Program-made: the position numbers and the translations under genes | Notes under the pieces: model-generated | Databases searched by the model: none | Seen by the model: only the letters and a program-made list of their open reading frames with translations | Told to the model about the DNA's origin: nothing | Origin: Stygiobacter electus | GTDB lineage: Bacteria > Bacteroidota > Ignavibacteria > Ignavibacteriales > Melioribacteraceae | Direction of reading: 5' to 3' | NCBI GenBank assembly: GCA_029210465.1 | Contig: JARGDL010000008.1 | Coordinates: forward strand, 1 to 64,000 | DNA: 64,000 nucleotides | Shown: piece by piece, positions 17,001-25,949 of the stretch | How positions within the stretch are numbered: position 1 is the stretch's first letter | Layout of the letters: every line of letters starts with the position of its first letter

Positions 17001-17315
17001 ATAAGTTAATCTTTTGGGAGTTCCTCCTTCGGTTGGAATAATAAAAATATCATTATTTCCATAACGATTACCACTGAAAGCAATTTGTTTTCCATCAGGT
17101 GAAAATTTTGGATAAGCTTCATATGCTTCGTGAATTGTTAAACGAGTTGCTTTACCGCCAGAAGAAGGGACAGTCCAAATATCACCTTGATAAGAAAATG
17201 CAATTAAACTTCCATTATTATTCAAAGAAGGAAATCTTAAAAGCAAATCATTTTGAGAAAAAATATTTGATACTGAGATTAAAAGAACAATAAAGTAAAA
17301 AATTAACTTCTTCAT
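14055..17315 (-). CDS. Tricorn-like S41 peptidase
   Basis: The 1086-residue product has a Sec signal (cleavage near IFSQ, residue 20) and a long N-terminal region of WD40-like beta-propeller repeats (PKFSPDGKQIAFS, PVASPDGRFIAF and similar, about 30-560). A charged Lys/Glu-rich linker (about 565-600), more propeller sequence, a PDZ domain (about 770-840) and a C-terminal S41 protease domain follow. The probable nucleophile is the serine of YSNAEIF, matching GSDGDIF of archaeal tricorn. It would cleave oligopeptides in the periplasm or outside the cell. The linker is longer and more charged than in archaeal tricorn. It is followed 32 bp upstream in genome order by the PhoH-like gene on the same strand. 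Confidence 0.9.
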   Translation of the reverse strand: MKKLIFYFIVLLISVSNIFSQNDLLLRFPSLNNNGSLIAFSYQGDIWTVPSSGGKATRLTIHEAYEAYPKFSPDGKQIAFSGNRYGNNDIFIIPTEGGTPKRLTYHSAQDNISSWTNDGNILFSTNREFNQIERPFEVYAISSSGGTEYRILDAMGFEPVASPDGRFIAFVRGDINPVFREEYRGSSNRDIWLYDTKTKNYFKLVGFETNDINPQWSDSRTLFFLSSNTGKYNLYKIKIDDNGKGIGKPEQLTNYKDHSIRYLSLSNDGTTLVFERGKNIYISKTSDIEPKELNIIISADDRFDPIEYKTFSNNLTEYSISPNGKYIAFSVRGEIFVKEVDKEKSRSVNLSNSPYRDNNVAWLNDTILVFTSDRNDNNYDLYLVKSADKQQPNLFKSLKHEIIRITKTDEDESDPVISNDGKKIAYIRGKDTRQLVVSEISTDGKLTNEKILTDSWATPSGVKWSPDDKWLAYSMEDLYFNEEVYIHSADNSKKPVNVSMHPRGDSNPFWSADGSKLGFLSSRSGSNSITGGLSFTRDVWFVWLKKDDWEKTKSDWEEKEPSTTSEKKDEKPKDAKKDEPKVKPIQIDFDNIHERLVQVTNFPGDESNLIISKDGETFFYVGNSSTAKGGRDLYSIKWDGKELKELTKGGSNPNSVQMDKEGKFLYFTKTGGSLTRYEIKTDKSEALPYSAKIKIDYTAERKQIFDEAWRTIRDGFYDPQFHGKNWNSLKKKYEELCLIASTPNDFRDMFNNMLGELNSSHMGFTSADRIETQKDQTGLLGVELFPTNEGMKIQRVIPNSPADKSSSKLNEGEIIIAIDGNPFNQDENFYQYLTNKVDEKVLVTVKSKDGKEREIAIRPINDTHQLLYKEWVDNRKKLVDEYSNGRLGYIHIQGMNYPSFETFERELTAAGEGKEGLVIDVRYNGGGSTTDYLMTILNYKQHAYTIPRGASKDLEKDKLKFRNYYPTGERLVFAAWLKPSIALCNEGSYSNAEIFSHAYKTLGIGKLVGYPTNGSVISTGGKQLIDGSFVRMPFRGWFTKATDKNQELGPAVPDIIVENSVNWLATGEDEQLKKACEELLKQIDKK

Positions 17316-17347
17316 TTTTTATTCCTTTTGTTTTTGAAATATTTAAT

Positions 17348-18685
17348 TTACAACAAATTACTTGCTAATTCAGCAAGAACAGATCTTTCACCTTTTTCTA
17401 AATTTATATGTGAATATAATTTTTGTCCTTTGAAATGATCAATTAAATATGAAAGTCCATTTGATTGTGCATCAAGATATGGATGATCAATTTGATAAAT
17501 GTCACCAGTCAAAACAATTTTAGCCCCTTCGCCAGCTCGAGTTATAATTGTTTTAATTTCATGTGGTGTTAAATTTTGTGCTTCATCTACTATAAAATAA
17601 ATTCTTTGTAAACTTCTGCCTCGAATATAACTTAACGGTTCAATCACAAGTTTTTGTTCTTTCACCATATTATTTATGGTTTGATAATTTTTATCTGTTT
17701 CGGCAAACTGATCTTGTATAACTTTTAAATTATCCCAAAGTGGCTGCATGTATGGTGCAAGTTTACTTTCAACATCGCCGGGCAAATAACCAATATCTTT
17801 ATTGCTAAGAGGAACTACAGGTCTTGCAACATAAATTTGTCGGTACAGTTTTCTTGTTTGTAATGAAGCCGCTAATGCTAATAGAGTTTTGCCAGTACCA
17901 GCTTTTCCTGTAATTGTTACTAATGGAATGTCAGGATTCAACAAAGCATCAACTGCAAAAGTTTGTTCTGCATTTCTTGGTTTAATTCCATAAACAAGTT
18001 GTTTGTCAATTTTTCTAAGAGTTGTTAAATCATTTGTTAAATATGCTAAAGCACTTCTATTTTGATTTCGTAAAATGAAATATTTATTTGGTACAAGTTC
18101 TATTTTCAATTTCTTATTTAGTTTGGATGCCTGAATTTCAAATGGTGATTGATATAATTTTTGTAAAAGATCATCATCAAAATTTTCAATTATATCTTTT
18201 CCAGAATAAAGTTCTTCAACATTTACAACTTGATCTGTTGTGTAATCTTCTGCAGGAATGCCCAATGCTTTTGCTTTCATTCTTAAGTTTACATCTTTAC
18301 TCACAAGAATAATTTTGTCTTTCTTTTTACTGATTTTATGTGCTTCAAATGCGGCACTTAAAACTCTATGATCAACATTGTCTTCACGAAAAACATCATG
18401 AATTTCTTTTGATAAACCTTTGGTTATTACAATTCTAACTTTGCCTTTTCCACGACCAAGCGAAACACCACCATTAAAAATTTCATTGCCGGTAATTGAA
18501 TCTAAAGTTCGTGCAAATTCACGTGCATTTAAGTTTATAACTTGATTGCCTCTTTTGAAGTGATCAAGTTCTTCAATTACTGAAAGTGGAATTATGATAT
18601 CGTTTTCTTGAAAGTGATTAATACAAGTTGGATCGTGCAAAATAACGTTTGTATCAAGAACAAAAGTTTTTGGATTTTTTTTCAT
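17348..18685 (-). CDS. PIN-PhoH family ATPase (PhoH2/YlaK-like)
   Basis: The 445-residue product fuses an N-terminal PIN domain (FVLDTNVILHDP at about 8-19, with later conserved acidic residues) to a PhoH ATPase domain. The ATPase has Walker A GKAGTGKT near residue 260 and Walker B FIVDEAQNLTPHE near 370. PIN-PhoH proteins are described as ATP-driven RNA helicase/ribonucleases. Length is normal for the family. It is the upstream gene of a minus-strand pair with the tricorn-like protease and is divergent from the aldehyde dehydrogenase across a 117-bp gap. All key residues look intact. Confidence 0.9.
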   Translation of the reverse strand: MKKNPKTFVLDTNVILHDPTCINHFQENDIIIPLSVIEELDHFKRGNQVINLNAREFARTLDSITGNEIFNGGVSLGRGKGKVRIVITKGLSKEIHDVFREDNVDHRVLSAAFEAHKISKKKDKIILVSKDVNLRMKAKALGIPAEDYTTDQVVNVEELYSGKDIIENFDDDLLQKLYQSPFEIQASKLNKKLKIELVPNKYFILRNQNRSALAYLTNDLTTLRKIDKQLVYGIKPRNAEQTFAVDALLNPDIPLVTITGKAGTGKTLLALAASLQTRKLYRQIYVARPVVPLSNKDIGYLPGDVESKLAPYMQPLWDNLKVIQDQFAETDKNYQTINNMVKEQKLVIEPLSYIRGRSLQRIYFIVDEAQNLTPHEIKTIITRAGEGAKIVLTGDIYQIDHPYLDAQSNGLSYLIDHFKGQKLYSHINLEKGERSVLAELASNLL

Positions 18686-18802
18686 GTTTAGTTTTGTTTT
18701 TTGTTTGTAATATTCTGTTTAATTTCCATTAGAACTTAATAAAAATTTTTGATGAATTCTTTTCTTCATATCATTTTTATAAACAATTAATGGTTAATTA
18801 AA

Positions 18803-20167
18803 ATGGCTATTCAAAGTATAAATCCTTCAACAGGTAAATTAGTTAAAAAGTTTGAATCTTATAAAAATGAAAAAATTAATGAACTAATTTTAAAATCAAA
18901 CACTGCATTTCAAAAATGGAAAAATGTTTCTTTCGATGAAAAGAAAAAACTTATGAACAACGCTGCAAAATATTTGCGAGGTAATAAACTTAAACTTGGC
19001 GAGACTATCACGATTGAAATGGGAAAACCAATAAAACAATCAATTTCAGAAGTTGAAAAATGCGCATGGGTTTGTGAATATTATGCTGAAAATGCAGAAT
19101 CAATTTTAAGAAATGAAATAGTAAATACAGATGCAAGAGAAAGTTATGTTCAATTTGATCCATTAGGAATTGTGCTGGCAGTAATGCCATGGAATTTTCC
19201 ATTCTGGCAAGTGTTTAGATTTGCCGCACCTGCTTTGATGGCAGGAAATGTTGGATTATTAAAGCATGCTTCAAACGTTCCTCAATGTTCGATTGAAATT
19301 GAAAAAGTTTTTATCGAAGCAGGATTTCCAGAAAATGTTTTTACCAATTTATTGATTGAATCTTCACAAGTAAAATATGTTTTAGAAAATGAAAAAGTTA
19401 AAGCGGCAACTTTAACTGGCAGTGAATATGCTGGAAGTGTTGTTGCACAAACATGCGGTAAATTATTAAAGAAAACGGTTCTTGAACTGGGTGGAAGCGA
19501 TCCTTTTATTGTTCTTGAAGATGCTAATTTAACAGAAGCAGCAAAAACTGCTGTAACAGCAAGATTAATTAACAATGGCCAAAGCTGTATAGCCGCAAAA
19601 AGATTTATTGTTGTTGAAAAAGTTTTTAATGAGTTTACAAAATTATTCGTTGATGAAATGAAGAAAATAAAGATTGGTGATCCATTAAATGAAGAAACTG
19701 ATTTAGGACCAATTGCTCGTGAAGATTTACTTTATGAATTAGAATCTCAAGTAAAAAAATCTGTTGATGCAGGTGCAGAAATTTTAATTGGTGGGGAAAA
19801 AATAAATAAAGAAGGTTTTTATTTTGAACCAACAATCATTGCAAATGTTGATAGATCAATGCCAGCATACAAAGAAGAAATATTTGGTCCAGTAGCAACT
19901 TTGATAAAAGCTAAAGATGAAAATGAAGCTGTTCAAATTGCAAATGATTCTGATTTTGGCTTAGGTGCTTCTTTATGGACAAATGATTTGCAGAAAGCTA
20001 AAACTCTTGCATCAAAAATTGAAAGTGGTTCTGTGTTCATAAATGGAATGGTAAAATCTGATCCTCGTTTACCTTTTGGTGGAATTAAAAAATCTGGATA
20101 CGGAAGGGAACTTTCTCATTATGGAATAAAAGAATTTGTTAACATTAAAACTGTTTGGATTAAATAA
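18803..20167 (+). CDS. NAD(P)-dependent aldehyde dehydrogenase (succinate-semialdehyde type)
   Basis: The 454-residue product matches short-form Sad/YneI-like succinate-semialdehyde dehydrogenases. It starts directly with AIQSINPSTGKL, and shows the NAD-binding MPWNFPFWQV segment (about 130), the general base Glu in LELGGSDPF (about 232) and the nucleophile Cys in NNGQSCIAAKRF (about 266). The C-terminal LPFGGIKKSGYGRE is also present. It oxidises an aldehyde to the acid. The exact substrate cannot be set from sequence. No gabT or 2-oxoglutarate decarboxylase partner is adjacent. The next gene follows after 24 bp. Confidence 0.9.
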   Translation: MAIQSINPSTGKLVKKFESYKNEKINELILKSNTAFQKWKNVSFDEKKKLMNNAAKYLRGNKLKLGETITIEMGKPIKQSISEVEKCAWVCEYYAENAESILRNEIVNTDARESYVQFDPLGIVLAVMPWNFPFWQVFRFAAPALMAGNVGLLKHASNVPQCSIEIEKVFIEAGFPENVFTNLLIESSQVKYVLENEKVKAATLTGSEYAGSVVAQTCGKLLKKTVLELGGSDPFIVLEDANLTEAAKTAVTARLINNGQSCIAAKRFIVVEKVFNEFTKLFVDEMKKIKIGDPLNEETDLGPIAREDLLYELESQVKKSVDAGAEILIGGEKINKEGFYFEPTIIANVDRSMPAYKEEIFGPVATLIKAKDENEAVQIANDSDFGLGASLWTNDLQKAKTLASKIESGSVFINGMVKSDPRLPFGGIKKSGYGRELSHYGIKEFVNIKTVWIK

Positions 20168-20191
20168 AATTATTAATAGCTGGGTTTTAAA

Positions 20192-21940
20192 ATGAAATTA
20201 AAAATTATTTCAATCATGTTTTTGTTTGTAATGACTTTTTATTCTCAAAACAAAAATCAAAAAACATATTGCAATCCAATTGATATTAATTACAGATACA
20301 ATTGGGAACAGATAAATGAAAATATTTCATATCGAAGTGGAGCTGATCCAGTAATTGTTAATCACAAAGGTGAATACTTTTTGTTTGTAACAATTTCGGG
20401 TGGATATTGGCACTCAAAAGATTTATTAAATTGGAAATACATTGAACCAACTAAATGGCCATTTGAAGATATGTGTGCGCCAGCAGCTTTATCTGTTCAT
20501 GATACTTTGTTTTTGTTCCAATCAACATTTCAACAGAGACCAATTTTATATTCAACTGAACCAGAAAAAGGGGAACTAAATTTTTATAACCGTTGGCTGC
20601 CTCAATTACCAAAAGATGTCGGTCCATGGGATCCAGCAATTTTTTATGATGAAGATACAAACAGATGGTTTATGTATTGGGGTTCCTCGAATGTTTATCC
20701 AATTTATGGTTGCGAACTTGATCATTCTAAAAAATTGACTTATAAAGGAAAATACAAAAGCTTAATTAAACTTCATCCTGAAAAACATGGTTGGGAACGC
20801 TTTGGTCCGAATCATACTTCAAACATAAAACCATTTATCGAAGGTGCATGGATGACAAAATTTAATGGAAAATATTATTTACAATACGCTGCACCGGGAA
20901 CCGAATATAATGTTTATGCAAATGGAACTTATATTGGTAAAGATCCTCTGGGTCCATTTGAATACGCACCAAATAATCCAATCTCATATAAACCAGGTGG
21001 ATTTTTAACTGGCACTGGTCATGGAAATACTTTTCAAGATAACTTTGGAAATTATTGGAATACTGGCACACCATGGATTGCAATAAATTGGAATTTTGAA
21101 AGACGTATAGCAATGTTCCCCGCCTTTTTTGATAAAGATGATTTACTTTATGCTAATACACGATTTGGAGATTTTCCTCATTACTTACCTACAAGAAAAA
21201 TTCAAAATAAAGATGAACTTTTTACCGGTTGGATGCTTCTTTCATACAAAAAACCTGTTGAAGCTTCTTCTGTTCTTGACACTTTTAAAATATCAAACTT
21301 AACTGATGAAAATCCAAGATCATTTTGGGTTGCAAAAGAAAATAAAAAAGGTGAATGGTTAAAAATTGATTTGCAAAATGAATATGAAATTAAAGCAATT
21401 CAAATTCATTTTGTTGATTACAAATCAAATTTGTTTGATAACGATACTTCAAAAGTTTATACTCAATATAAATTTTATGTTTCAAAAGATGGAAATGATT
21501 GGATAAATGTTGTTGATTTATCGAATGTAAAACAAGATAGACCAAATGGATATTTCGAATTAGAAAAACCAATTGTAGCTCGTTACGTTAAGTATGAAAA
21601 CATATATATGCCTACTCCCAATCTTGCTATTAGCGATATTCGTGTTTTTGGAAATGGCTTTGGTGAAATTCCACTCACACCAAAAAATTTAAAGGTATTT
21701 CGTCAAAAAGATAAAAGAAATGCAACTATTACATGGTCAAAAGAAAACAACGTTGTTGGCTATAATGTACTTTGGGGAATTGCAAAAGATAAACTCTATC
21801 AAACTTATCAATGGTTTGGTGATAAAGAACCTAAAATAGAATTAAGAGCTTTGACTATCGGTCAAGATTATTATTTTGCAATTGAATCTTTTAACGAAAA
21901 TGGTGTTTCTAAACTAAGTGATGTAATTCATATCAAATAA
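20192..21940 (+). CDS. Secreted GH43-like glycosidase with F5/8 type C and Fn3 domains
   Basis: The 582-residue product has a signal peptide (about residues 1-20), then a five-bladed GH43/GH32-type fold: YRSGADPVIVNHKGEYFLF (candidate base Asp near 53), GPWDPAIFYDEDTNRWFMYWG, and EGAWMTKFNGKYYLQYA with a candidate acid Glu. A discoidin-like F5/8 type C domain (about 370-490) and a fibronectin III domain (about 495-580) follow. It probably hydrolyses plant or microbial polysaccharide side chains outside the cell. There is no T9SS tail on this protein, although its neighbour has one. Specificity is not determinable here. Confidence 0.78.
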   Translation: MKLKIISIMFLFVMTFYSQNKNQKTYCNPIDINYRYNWEQINENISYRSGADPVIVNHKGEYFLFVTISGGYWHSKDLLNWKYIEPTKWPFEDMCAPAALSVHDTLFLFQSTFQQRPILYSTEPEKGELNFYNRWLPQLPKDVGPWDPAIFYDEDTNRWFMYWGSSNVYPIYGCELDHSKKLTYKGKYKSLIKLHPEKHGWERFGPNHTSNIKPFIEGAWMTKFNGKYYLQYAAPGTEYNVYANGTYIGKDPLGPFEYAPNNPISYKPGGFLTGTGHGNTFQDNFGNYWNTGTPWIAINWNFERRIAMFPAFFDKDDLLYANTRFGDFPHYLPTRKIQNKDELFTGWMLLSYKKPVEASSVLDTFKISNLTDENPRSFWVAKENKKGEWLKIDLQNEYEIKAIQIHFVDYKSNLFDNDTSKVYTQYKFYVSKDGNDWINVVDLSNVKQDRPNGYFELEKPIVARYVKYENIYMPTPNLAISDIRVFGNGFGEIPLTPKNLKVFRQKDKRNATITWSKENNVVGYNVLWGIAKDKLYQTYQWFGDKEPKIELRALTIGQDYYFAIESFNENGVSKLSDVIHIK

Positions 21941-21957
21941 CTAATCACAGAATAAAT

Positions 21958-24915
21958 ATGAAAAAATTATTTTTAGTACTTCTAATAGCAACTTCAATCT
22001 TTGGTCAGGATATAATCCAAAAAGGGAATAAATATTATTTATCAAATACATTAATCATAAAATTCAAAGAGGGTGTTCAAGTTGAACAATTTAAATCATC
22101 TTTGTCTAAAAAAGTTTTTGGAAATCTTTACTTCACACAACTAAAACAAATTTATCCTGCAACTCAACTTCAAAAAAGTTCTTCTGAAAGAAATATTGAG
22201 AGAATATATTTAGCAGCTTACAATACAAATGAAGATCCAGTTGAACTTTCTAAAAAAATTTCTAAATCGAAATTTGTTGAATATGCAGAACCAAAATATA
22301 TTCATCGAGTTGTAACTTTTGCACCGAATGATTCATTAATAAATTTTCAAGGAAATTTATTTAAGATAAATGCACCTCAAGCTTGGGATTACACTAAAGG
22401 TGATTCATCGGTTATTATTGCAATAGTTGATACCGGTGTTGACTGGGACCATCCTGATTTGTATGGAAATATTTATAAGAAAAATGATGGTAAAATTTTA
22501 GGTGTTGATTTAGGTGGGGCAAACGGAATTCCAGATGATGATCCAAGAGAAGATACTGCTCCAAATAATGTAAATTCATACCATGGGACTCACGTTGCCG
22601 GGATTGCGAGTGCAGTTTCTAATAATAAAATTGGAATAGCTTCAATTGGTTATAATTGTTCATTAATGCCAGTTAAAGTTAGTAGAGATGATAAACGTGA
22701 TGCAAGTGGGTATCCTTTTATTTATTATGGTGTAGAAGGTATTAAATGGGCTGCTGATAATGGGGCTAAAATTATTAATTGCAGTTGGGGAAGCACAAGT
22801 AAATCGCAATATGAACAAGAGATAATTAATTACGCAACTGCTAAAGGTTGTTTAATTGTTGCTGCTGCTGGAAATGATGGGATGCTAACAGATTTCTATC
22901 CAGCAAGTTATAAAAATGTGTTATCGGTTGTTTGGAATGATATAAATGATGTAAAAAATTCTAAAGGAAATTATGGTTACAATACTGATGTATCTGCACC
23001 TGGTACATTTATTCTTTCAACGTGGCCGCAAAAAGCTCCGATAAATAATTTGTATAATTCTATAAGTGGTTCATCTATGGCTTCTCCTTTAGTTGCAGGA
23101 TTAGCTGGACTTGTCGCTTCTAAATTTAAAAATTATTCAGCTTTACAAATCGGAGAACAAATTCGTGCAACTTGCGATGACGTTTCATTTTTAAATGATC
23201 CTGATAAAAAATATTTAATTGGAAAAGGAAGAATCAATGCATTGAATGCAGTTAGTAATCCGAATGCAATATCAGTTAGGGCAACGAATATTTCTTTTAT
23301 AGATAAAGGAAATGGTAATGGTTTGTTTGAAAAAAATGAAACTATAAATGTTAAAATTAAATTGACAAATTATTTATCACCAGTTAATAATCTTTTAATT
23401 AGTTTAGAAACGGCTGACAGTTCAGTATCAATTATAAATTCCTCACAAAGTGTTTCAATATCTTCAATCCAAACCATGCAAGTTGATTCATCTAATGTAA
23501 ATTTTTCATTTACTATTTTGCCAAATTCAAAATATAATCATACTGTAAACTTCATGTTAAAATTTACAGCAAATAATTATGAAGATTACCAATGGTTTAG
23601 TGTTAGAATAAATCCCACTTATGAAACCATGAACGCAAATAGAATTGAACTGAGCATTACAAGCAAAGGTGCATTAGCTTTTAATGATTATCCCGACAAC
23701 ACAGAAGGCGTTGGCTTTAAATATGAAGGTGGTGATAATCTAATGTTCGAAGGTGCTTTTATGTATGGCGTATCTGAAAGTAAAGTAATGGATGCCGCAA
23801 GATCATTGAAGGTTCAATCAACTGATTTTAATATGATAAAACCTATAGCAGTTTCCAATGAACAATTATATCAAAAATCAAAAACCATTTTTAATGATGA
23901 TGGTGCGGGATATAATAAACTTGGCATTGAAACAAAACAAACAGCTTTCAGTTTTAGAAATGAACCAAATGATAGATTTATTATTATTGAATATTTATTA
24001 ACTAACAAATCATCAATTGATATAAATAATTTATACGCCGGATTGTTTTATGATTGGGACATGCCTGCTGAAAATCCAATTGCTGATACAACTGCTTATG
24101 ATTACAATTATAACTTTGCTTATGCAAAACACAAAGATTCAAAAGTTCTAAACACAATTGTAGCATCTGCATTAATTTTATCTACCAATTGTAATTTTTA
24201 TCCTATTGATAATGCTGCAACAAGCGGTGATGTTCGTCTTTTTGACAGCGATGAATTTACCGATCGTGAAAAATGGATAACTCTTTCAAGTGGTATTGTT
24301 AATAAAGATGTTGGTTATTCAGATATATCATTTGTAGTTAGTGGTGGTCCATTCAATATAAAAGCAAATAGATTTTTAAGATTAGCTTTTGTCCTTGCAG
24401 CTGACACTTCATATAAAAATTTACAGCAAAGTATTGTACAAAGCAGAAAAAAATATTTAGAAATGATAAGCAATGTTGAAGACAGAAATGAATTGCCAAC
24501 TGAATTTGTTTTATATCAAAATTATCCCAATCCTTTTTCAGCCAGAGGCAGATCCGCCTTTGGCGGAAATCCCACAACAACGATAAAATATTCTATACCA
24601 GCAGTCATCCTTCGACAAGCCAGCCTGTCGGCTGACAGTGCTCAGGATGACAATGTCATGGTGAGCCAGCCTGACCGGCAGGCAGGCATGTCGAACCATG
24701 ACAATTTCGTTACACTAAAAGTTTATGATATACTTGGAAGAGAAGTGGCTACATTAGTAAACGAATACCAAAAACCAGGAAATTATAGTGTTGAATTTAG
24801 AGTTCTGAGTTCAGAGTTATCGAGTGGAGTTTATTTTTACAGATTAACAGTTGAAAATCCGAACAATCCAGGAAAAGTTTTTATCCAAACAAAAAAAATG
24901 GTAATAATAAAATGA
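21958..24915 (+). CDS. Subtilisin-family (S8) protease with T9SS sorting domain
   Basis: A 985-residue secreted protease: signal peptide, inhibitor-like propeptide (about 20-115), then a subtilase catalytic domain. The triad is visible in AIVDTGVDWDHPD (Asp), YHGTHVAGIAS (His) and SGSSMASPLVAGLAG (Ser), with the oxyanion Asn in AAAGNDG. Beta-rich accessory domains follow. The C-terminus (about 845-985) is a type A T9SS sorting domain starting NYPNPF. That domain is interrupted in frame by about 11 residues after NPF and by about 35 residues after IKYSIP, both encoded by GC-rich palindromic repeats. The core strands (TLKVYDILGREVATLVNE, GVYFYRL) are kept. It ends overlapping the AlkD-like gene by ATGA. 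Confidence 0.93.
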   Translation: MKKLFLVLLIATSIFGQDIIQKGNKYYLSNTLIIKFKEGVQVEQFKSSLSKKVFGNLYFTQLKQIYPATQLQKSSSERNIERIYLAAYNTNEDPVELSKKISKSKFVEYAEPKYIHRVVTFAPNDSLINFQGNLFKINAPQAWDYTKGDSSVIIAIVDTGVDWDHPDLYGNIYKKNDGKILGVDLGGANGIPDDDPREDTAPNNVNSYHGTHVAGIASAVSNNKIGIASIGYNCSLMPVKVSRDDKRDASGYPFIYYGVEGIKWAADNGAKIINCSWGSTSKSQYEQEIINYATAKGCLIVAAAGNDGMLTDFYPASYKNVLSVVWNDINDVKNSKGNYGYNTDVSAPGTFILSTWPQKAPINNLYNSISGSSMASPLVAGLAGLVASKFKNYSALQIGEQIRATCDDVSFLNDPDKKYLIGKGRINALNAVSNPNAISVRATNISFIDKGNGNGLFEKNETINVKIKLTNYLSPVNNLLISLETADSSVSIINSSQSVSISSIQTMQVDSSNVNFSFTILPNSKYNHTVNFMLKFTANNYEDYQWFSVRINPTYETMNANRIELSITSKGALAFNDYPDNTEGVGFKYEGGDNLMFEGAFMYGVSESKVMDAARSLKVQSTDFNMIKPIAVSNEQLYQKSKTIFNDDGAGYNKLGIETKQTAFSFRNEPNDRFIIIEYLLTNKSSIDINNLYAGLFYDWDMPAENPIADTTAYDYNYNFAYAKHKDSKVLNTIVASALILSTNCNFYPIDNAATSGDVRLFDSDEFTDREKWITLSSGIVNKDVGYSDISFVVSGGPFNIKANRFLRLAFVLAADTSYKNLQQSIVQSRKKYLEMISNVEDRNELPTEFVLYQNYPNPFSARGRSAFGGNPTTTIKYSIPAVILRQASLSADSAQDDNVMVSQPDRQAGMSNHDNFVTLKVYDILGREVATLVNEYQKPGNYSVEFRVLSSELSSGVYFYRLTVENPNNPGKVFIQTKKMVIIK
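24538..24702 (+). repeat. Nested palindromic repeats inserted in frame in the T9SS domain
   Basis: Three palindromic units are visible: TCCGCC-TTT-GGCGGA (24553-24567), GTCATCCT...AGGATGAC (24604-24651) and GTCATGGT...ACCATGAC (24655-24702). The last two contain inner palindromes (CTGTC/GACAG, GCCTG/CAGGC) inside the loops. They are much more GC-rich than the surroundings and resemble dispersed intergenic repeats with a TTCGACAAG...CTCAGGATGAC core found in many bacterial genomes. The reading frame is kept through all of them. Confidence 0.85.
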
Positions 24916-25589
24916 CAGTAGCTGAAATTATTTCATATTTGAAAAAAAATGGAAGCGAATATAATCGTCAAGGAATGAAAAGGTATGGAATCAATGTTGA
25001 AAATGCATTTGGTATTTCGGTTATACACTTGAGAAAGTTAGCAAAGCAAATTGGAAAGGATCATAATCTTGCAATTAAATTATGGGATACTGGTTGTCAC
25101 GAAGCACGACATTTAGCAAGTATGATTGCAGATCCCAAGCTTGTAACAAAATCATTGATGAATAAATGGGTTAATGATTTTAATTCATGGGATATTTGTG
25201 ATGGAACATGCAGCAACTTGATTAGAAAAACGCCCTTTGCTTATGAAAAAATTTTTGACTGGTGTAAAAATAAAAAAGAATTTGTAAGAAGAACAGCGTT
25301 TTCATTGATTGCATATTTAGCAGTACATGATAAAAAAAGAAATGATGATGATTTCATTAATCTTTTTGAGATCATAAAAAAATATTCGACTGATGAAAGA
25401 AATTTTGTTAAAAAAGCTGTTAATTGGTCTTTACGACAAATTGGTAAAAGAAGTAAATATCTCAATCAGAAAGCAATAGAACTAGCAAATGAAATTAAAT
25501 TACTTGATTCTAAATCTGCAAGATGGATTGCAAATAACGCATTAAGAGAATTAACTGATGCAAAAGTTTTGGCTCGAATTAAAAATTAA
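24912..25589 (+). CDS. DNA alkylation repair protein, AlkD-like
   Basis: The 225-residue all-helical protein has HEAT-like repeats of the AlkD/AlkC family. Typical features are RQGMKRYGI and FGISVIHLRKLAKQIG near the N-terminus, an aromatic-rich WVNDFNSWDICDGTCSNLI (about 89-107) and KKAVNWSLRQIGKRS near 163-178. AlkD-type enzymes remove N3/N7-alkylated purines without base flipping. The catalytic Asp equivalent probably lies in NSWDICD. It starts with ATGA overlapping the protease stop and overlaps the convergent ACT-like gene by four bases at its 3' end. It is probably transcribed with the protease by position only. Confidence 0.88.
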   Translation: MTVAEIISYLKKNGSEYNRQGMKRYGINVENAFGISVIHLRKLAKQIGKDHNLAIKLWDTGCHEARHLASMIADPKLVTKSLMNKWVNDFNSWDICDGTCSNLIRKTPFAYEKIFDWCKNKKEFVRRTAFSLIAYLAVHDKKRNDDDFINLFEIIKKYSTDERNFVKKAVNWSLRQIGKRSKYLNQKAIELANEIKLLDSKSARWIANNALRELTDAKVLARIKN

Positions 25590-25846
25590 CTCTCTACTTC
25601 TAACTCAACAAGTTTAGAAGAAACATTTTTAAGTAAAGAAAGTTTTCTTGCAATTTCTTGATTTTGTTCATCCGTACCAACTAATTCTAAAATTAGTAAA
25701 CCTGAATCAGAACAATTTTCCAGAACACCATCATGAATACCTAAACGAGTTTTAATTAAGCAACCCCATCCAGTTAAAATTTGTTGTACTTTAACAGCTT
25801 CTTCTTTTCTATTGCCAATTAAAACTAAGAGTATTGATTTTTTCAT
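25586..25846 (-). CDS. Small ACT-like regulator (TM1266/iron-only hydrogenase regulator-like)
   Basis: The 86-residue product has the beta-alpha-beta pattern of small ACT-like domains: SILLVLIGNRKEEAVKVQQILTG, then IKTRLGIHDGV, LLILELVGTDEQNQEIARKL and VELEVE. This resembles TM1266-family proteins, annotated as putative regulators of the iron-only hydrogenase system. No hydrogenase gene is in the window, so its ligand and target are open. It is convergent with the AlkD-like gene (four-base overlap) and divergent from the DUF486 gene. Confidence 0.65.
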   Translation of the reverse strand: MKKSILLVLIGNRKEEAVKVQQILTGWGCLIKTRLGIHDGVLENCSDSGLLILELVGTDEQNQEIARKLSLLKNVSSKLVELEVES

Positions 25847-25902
25847 TGTAAACTCACTTTGTTAATGAAAATTTATAAATGAATATTTAAAAACTCAATT
25901 GA

Positions 25903-25916
25903 TTTATAATTATGCA
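25903..25916. promoter_or_regulatory. Possible single ARG-box-like site
   Basis: TTTATAATTATGCA matches the second arginine box at 26389-26402 in 13 of 14 positions. It lies 34 bp upstream of the DUF486 gene in the divergent intergenic region. Given the AT content it could be chance. Confidence 0.35.
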
Positions 25917-25949
25917 TATTTATAAATTTGAACTCAAAAAAGTTGAGCT

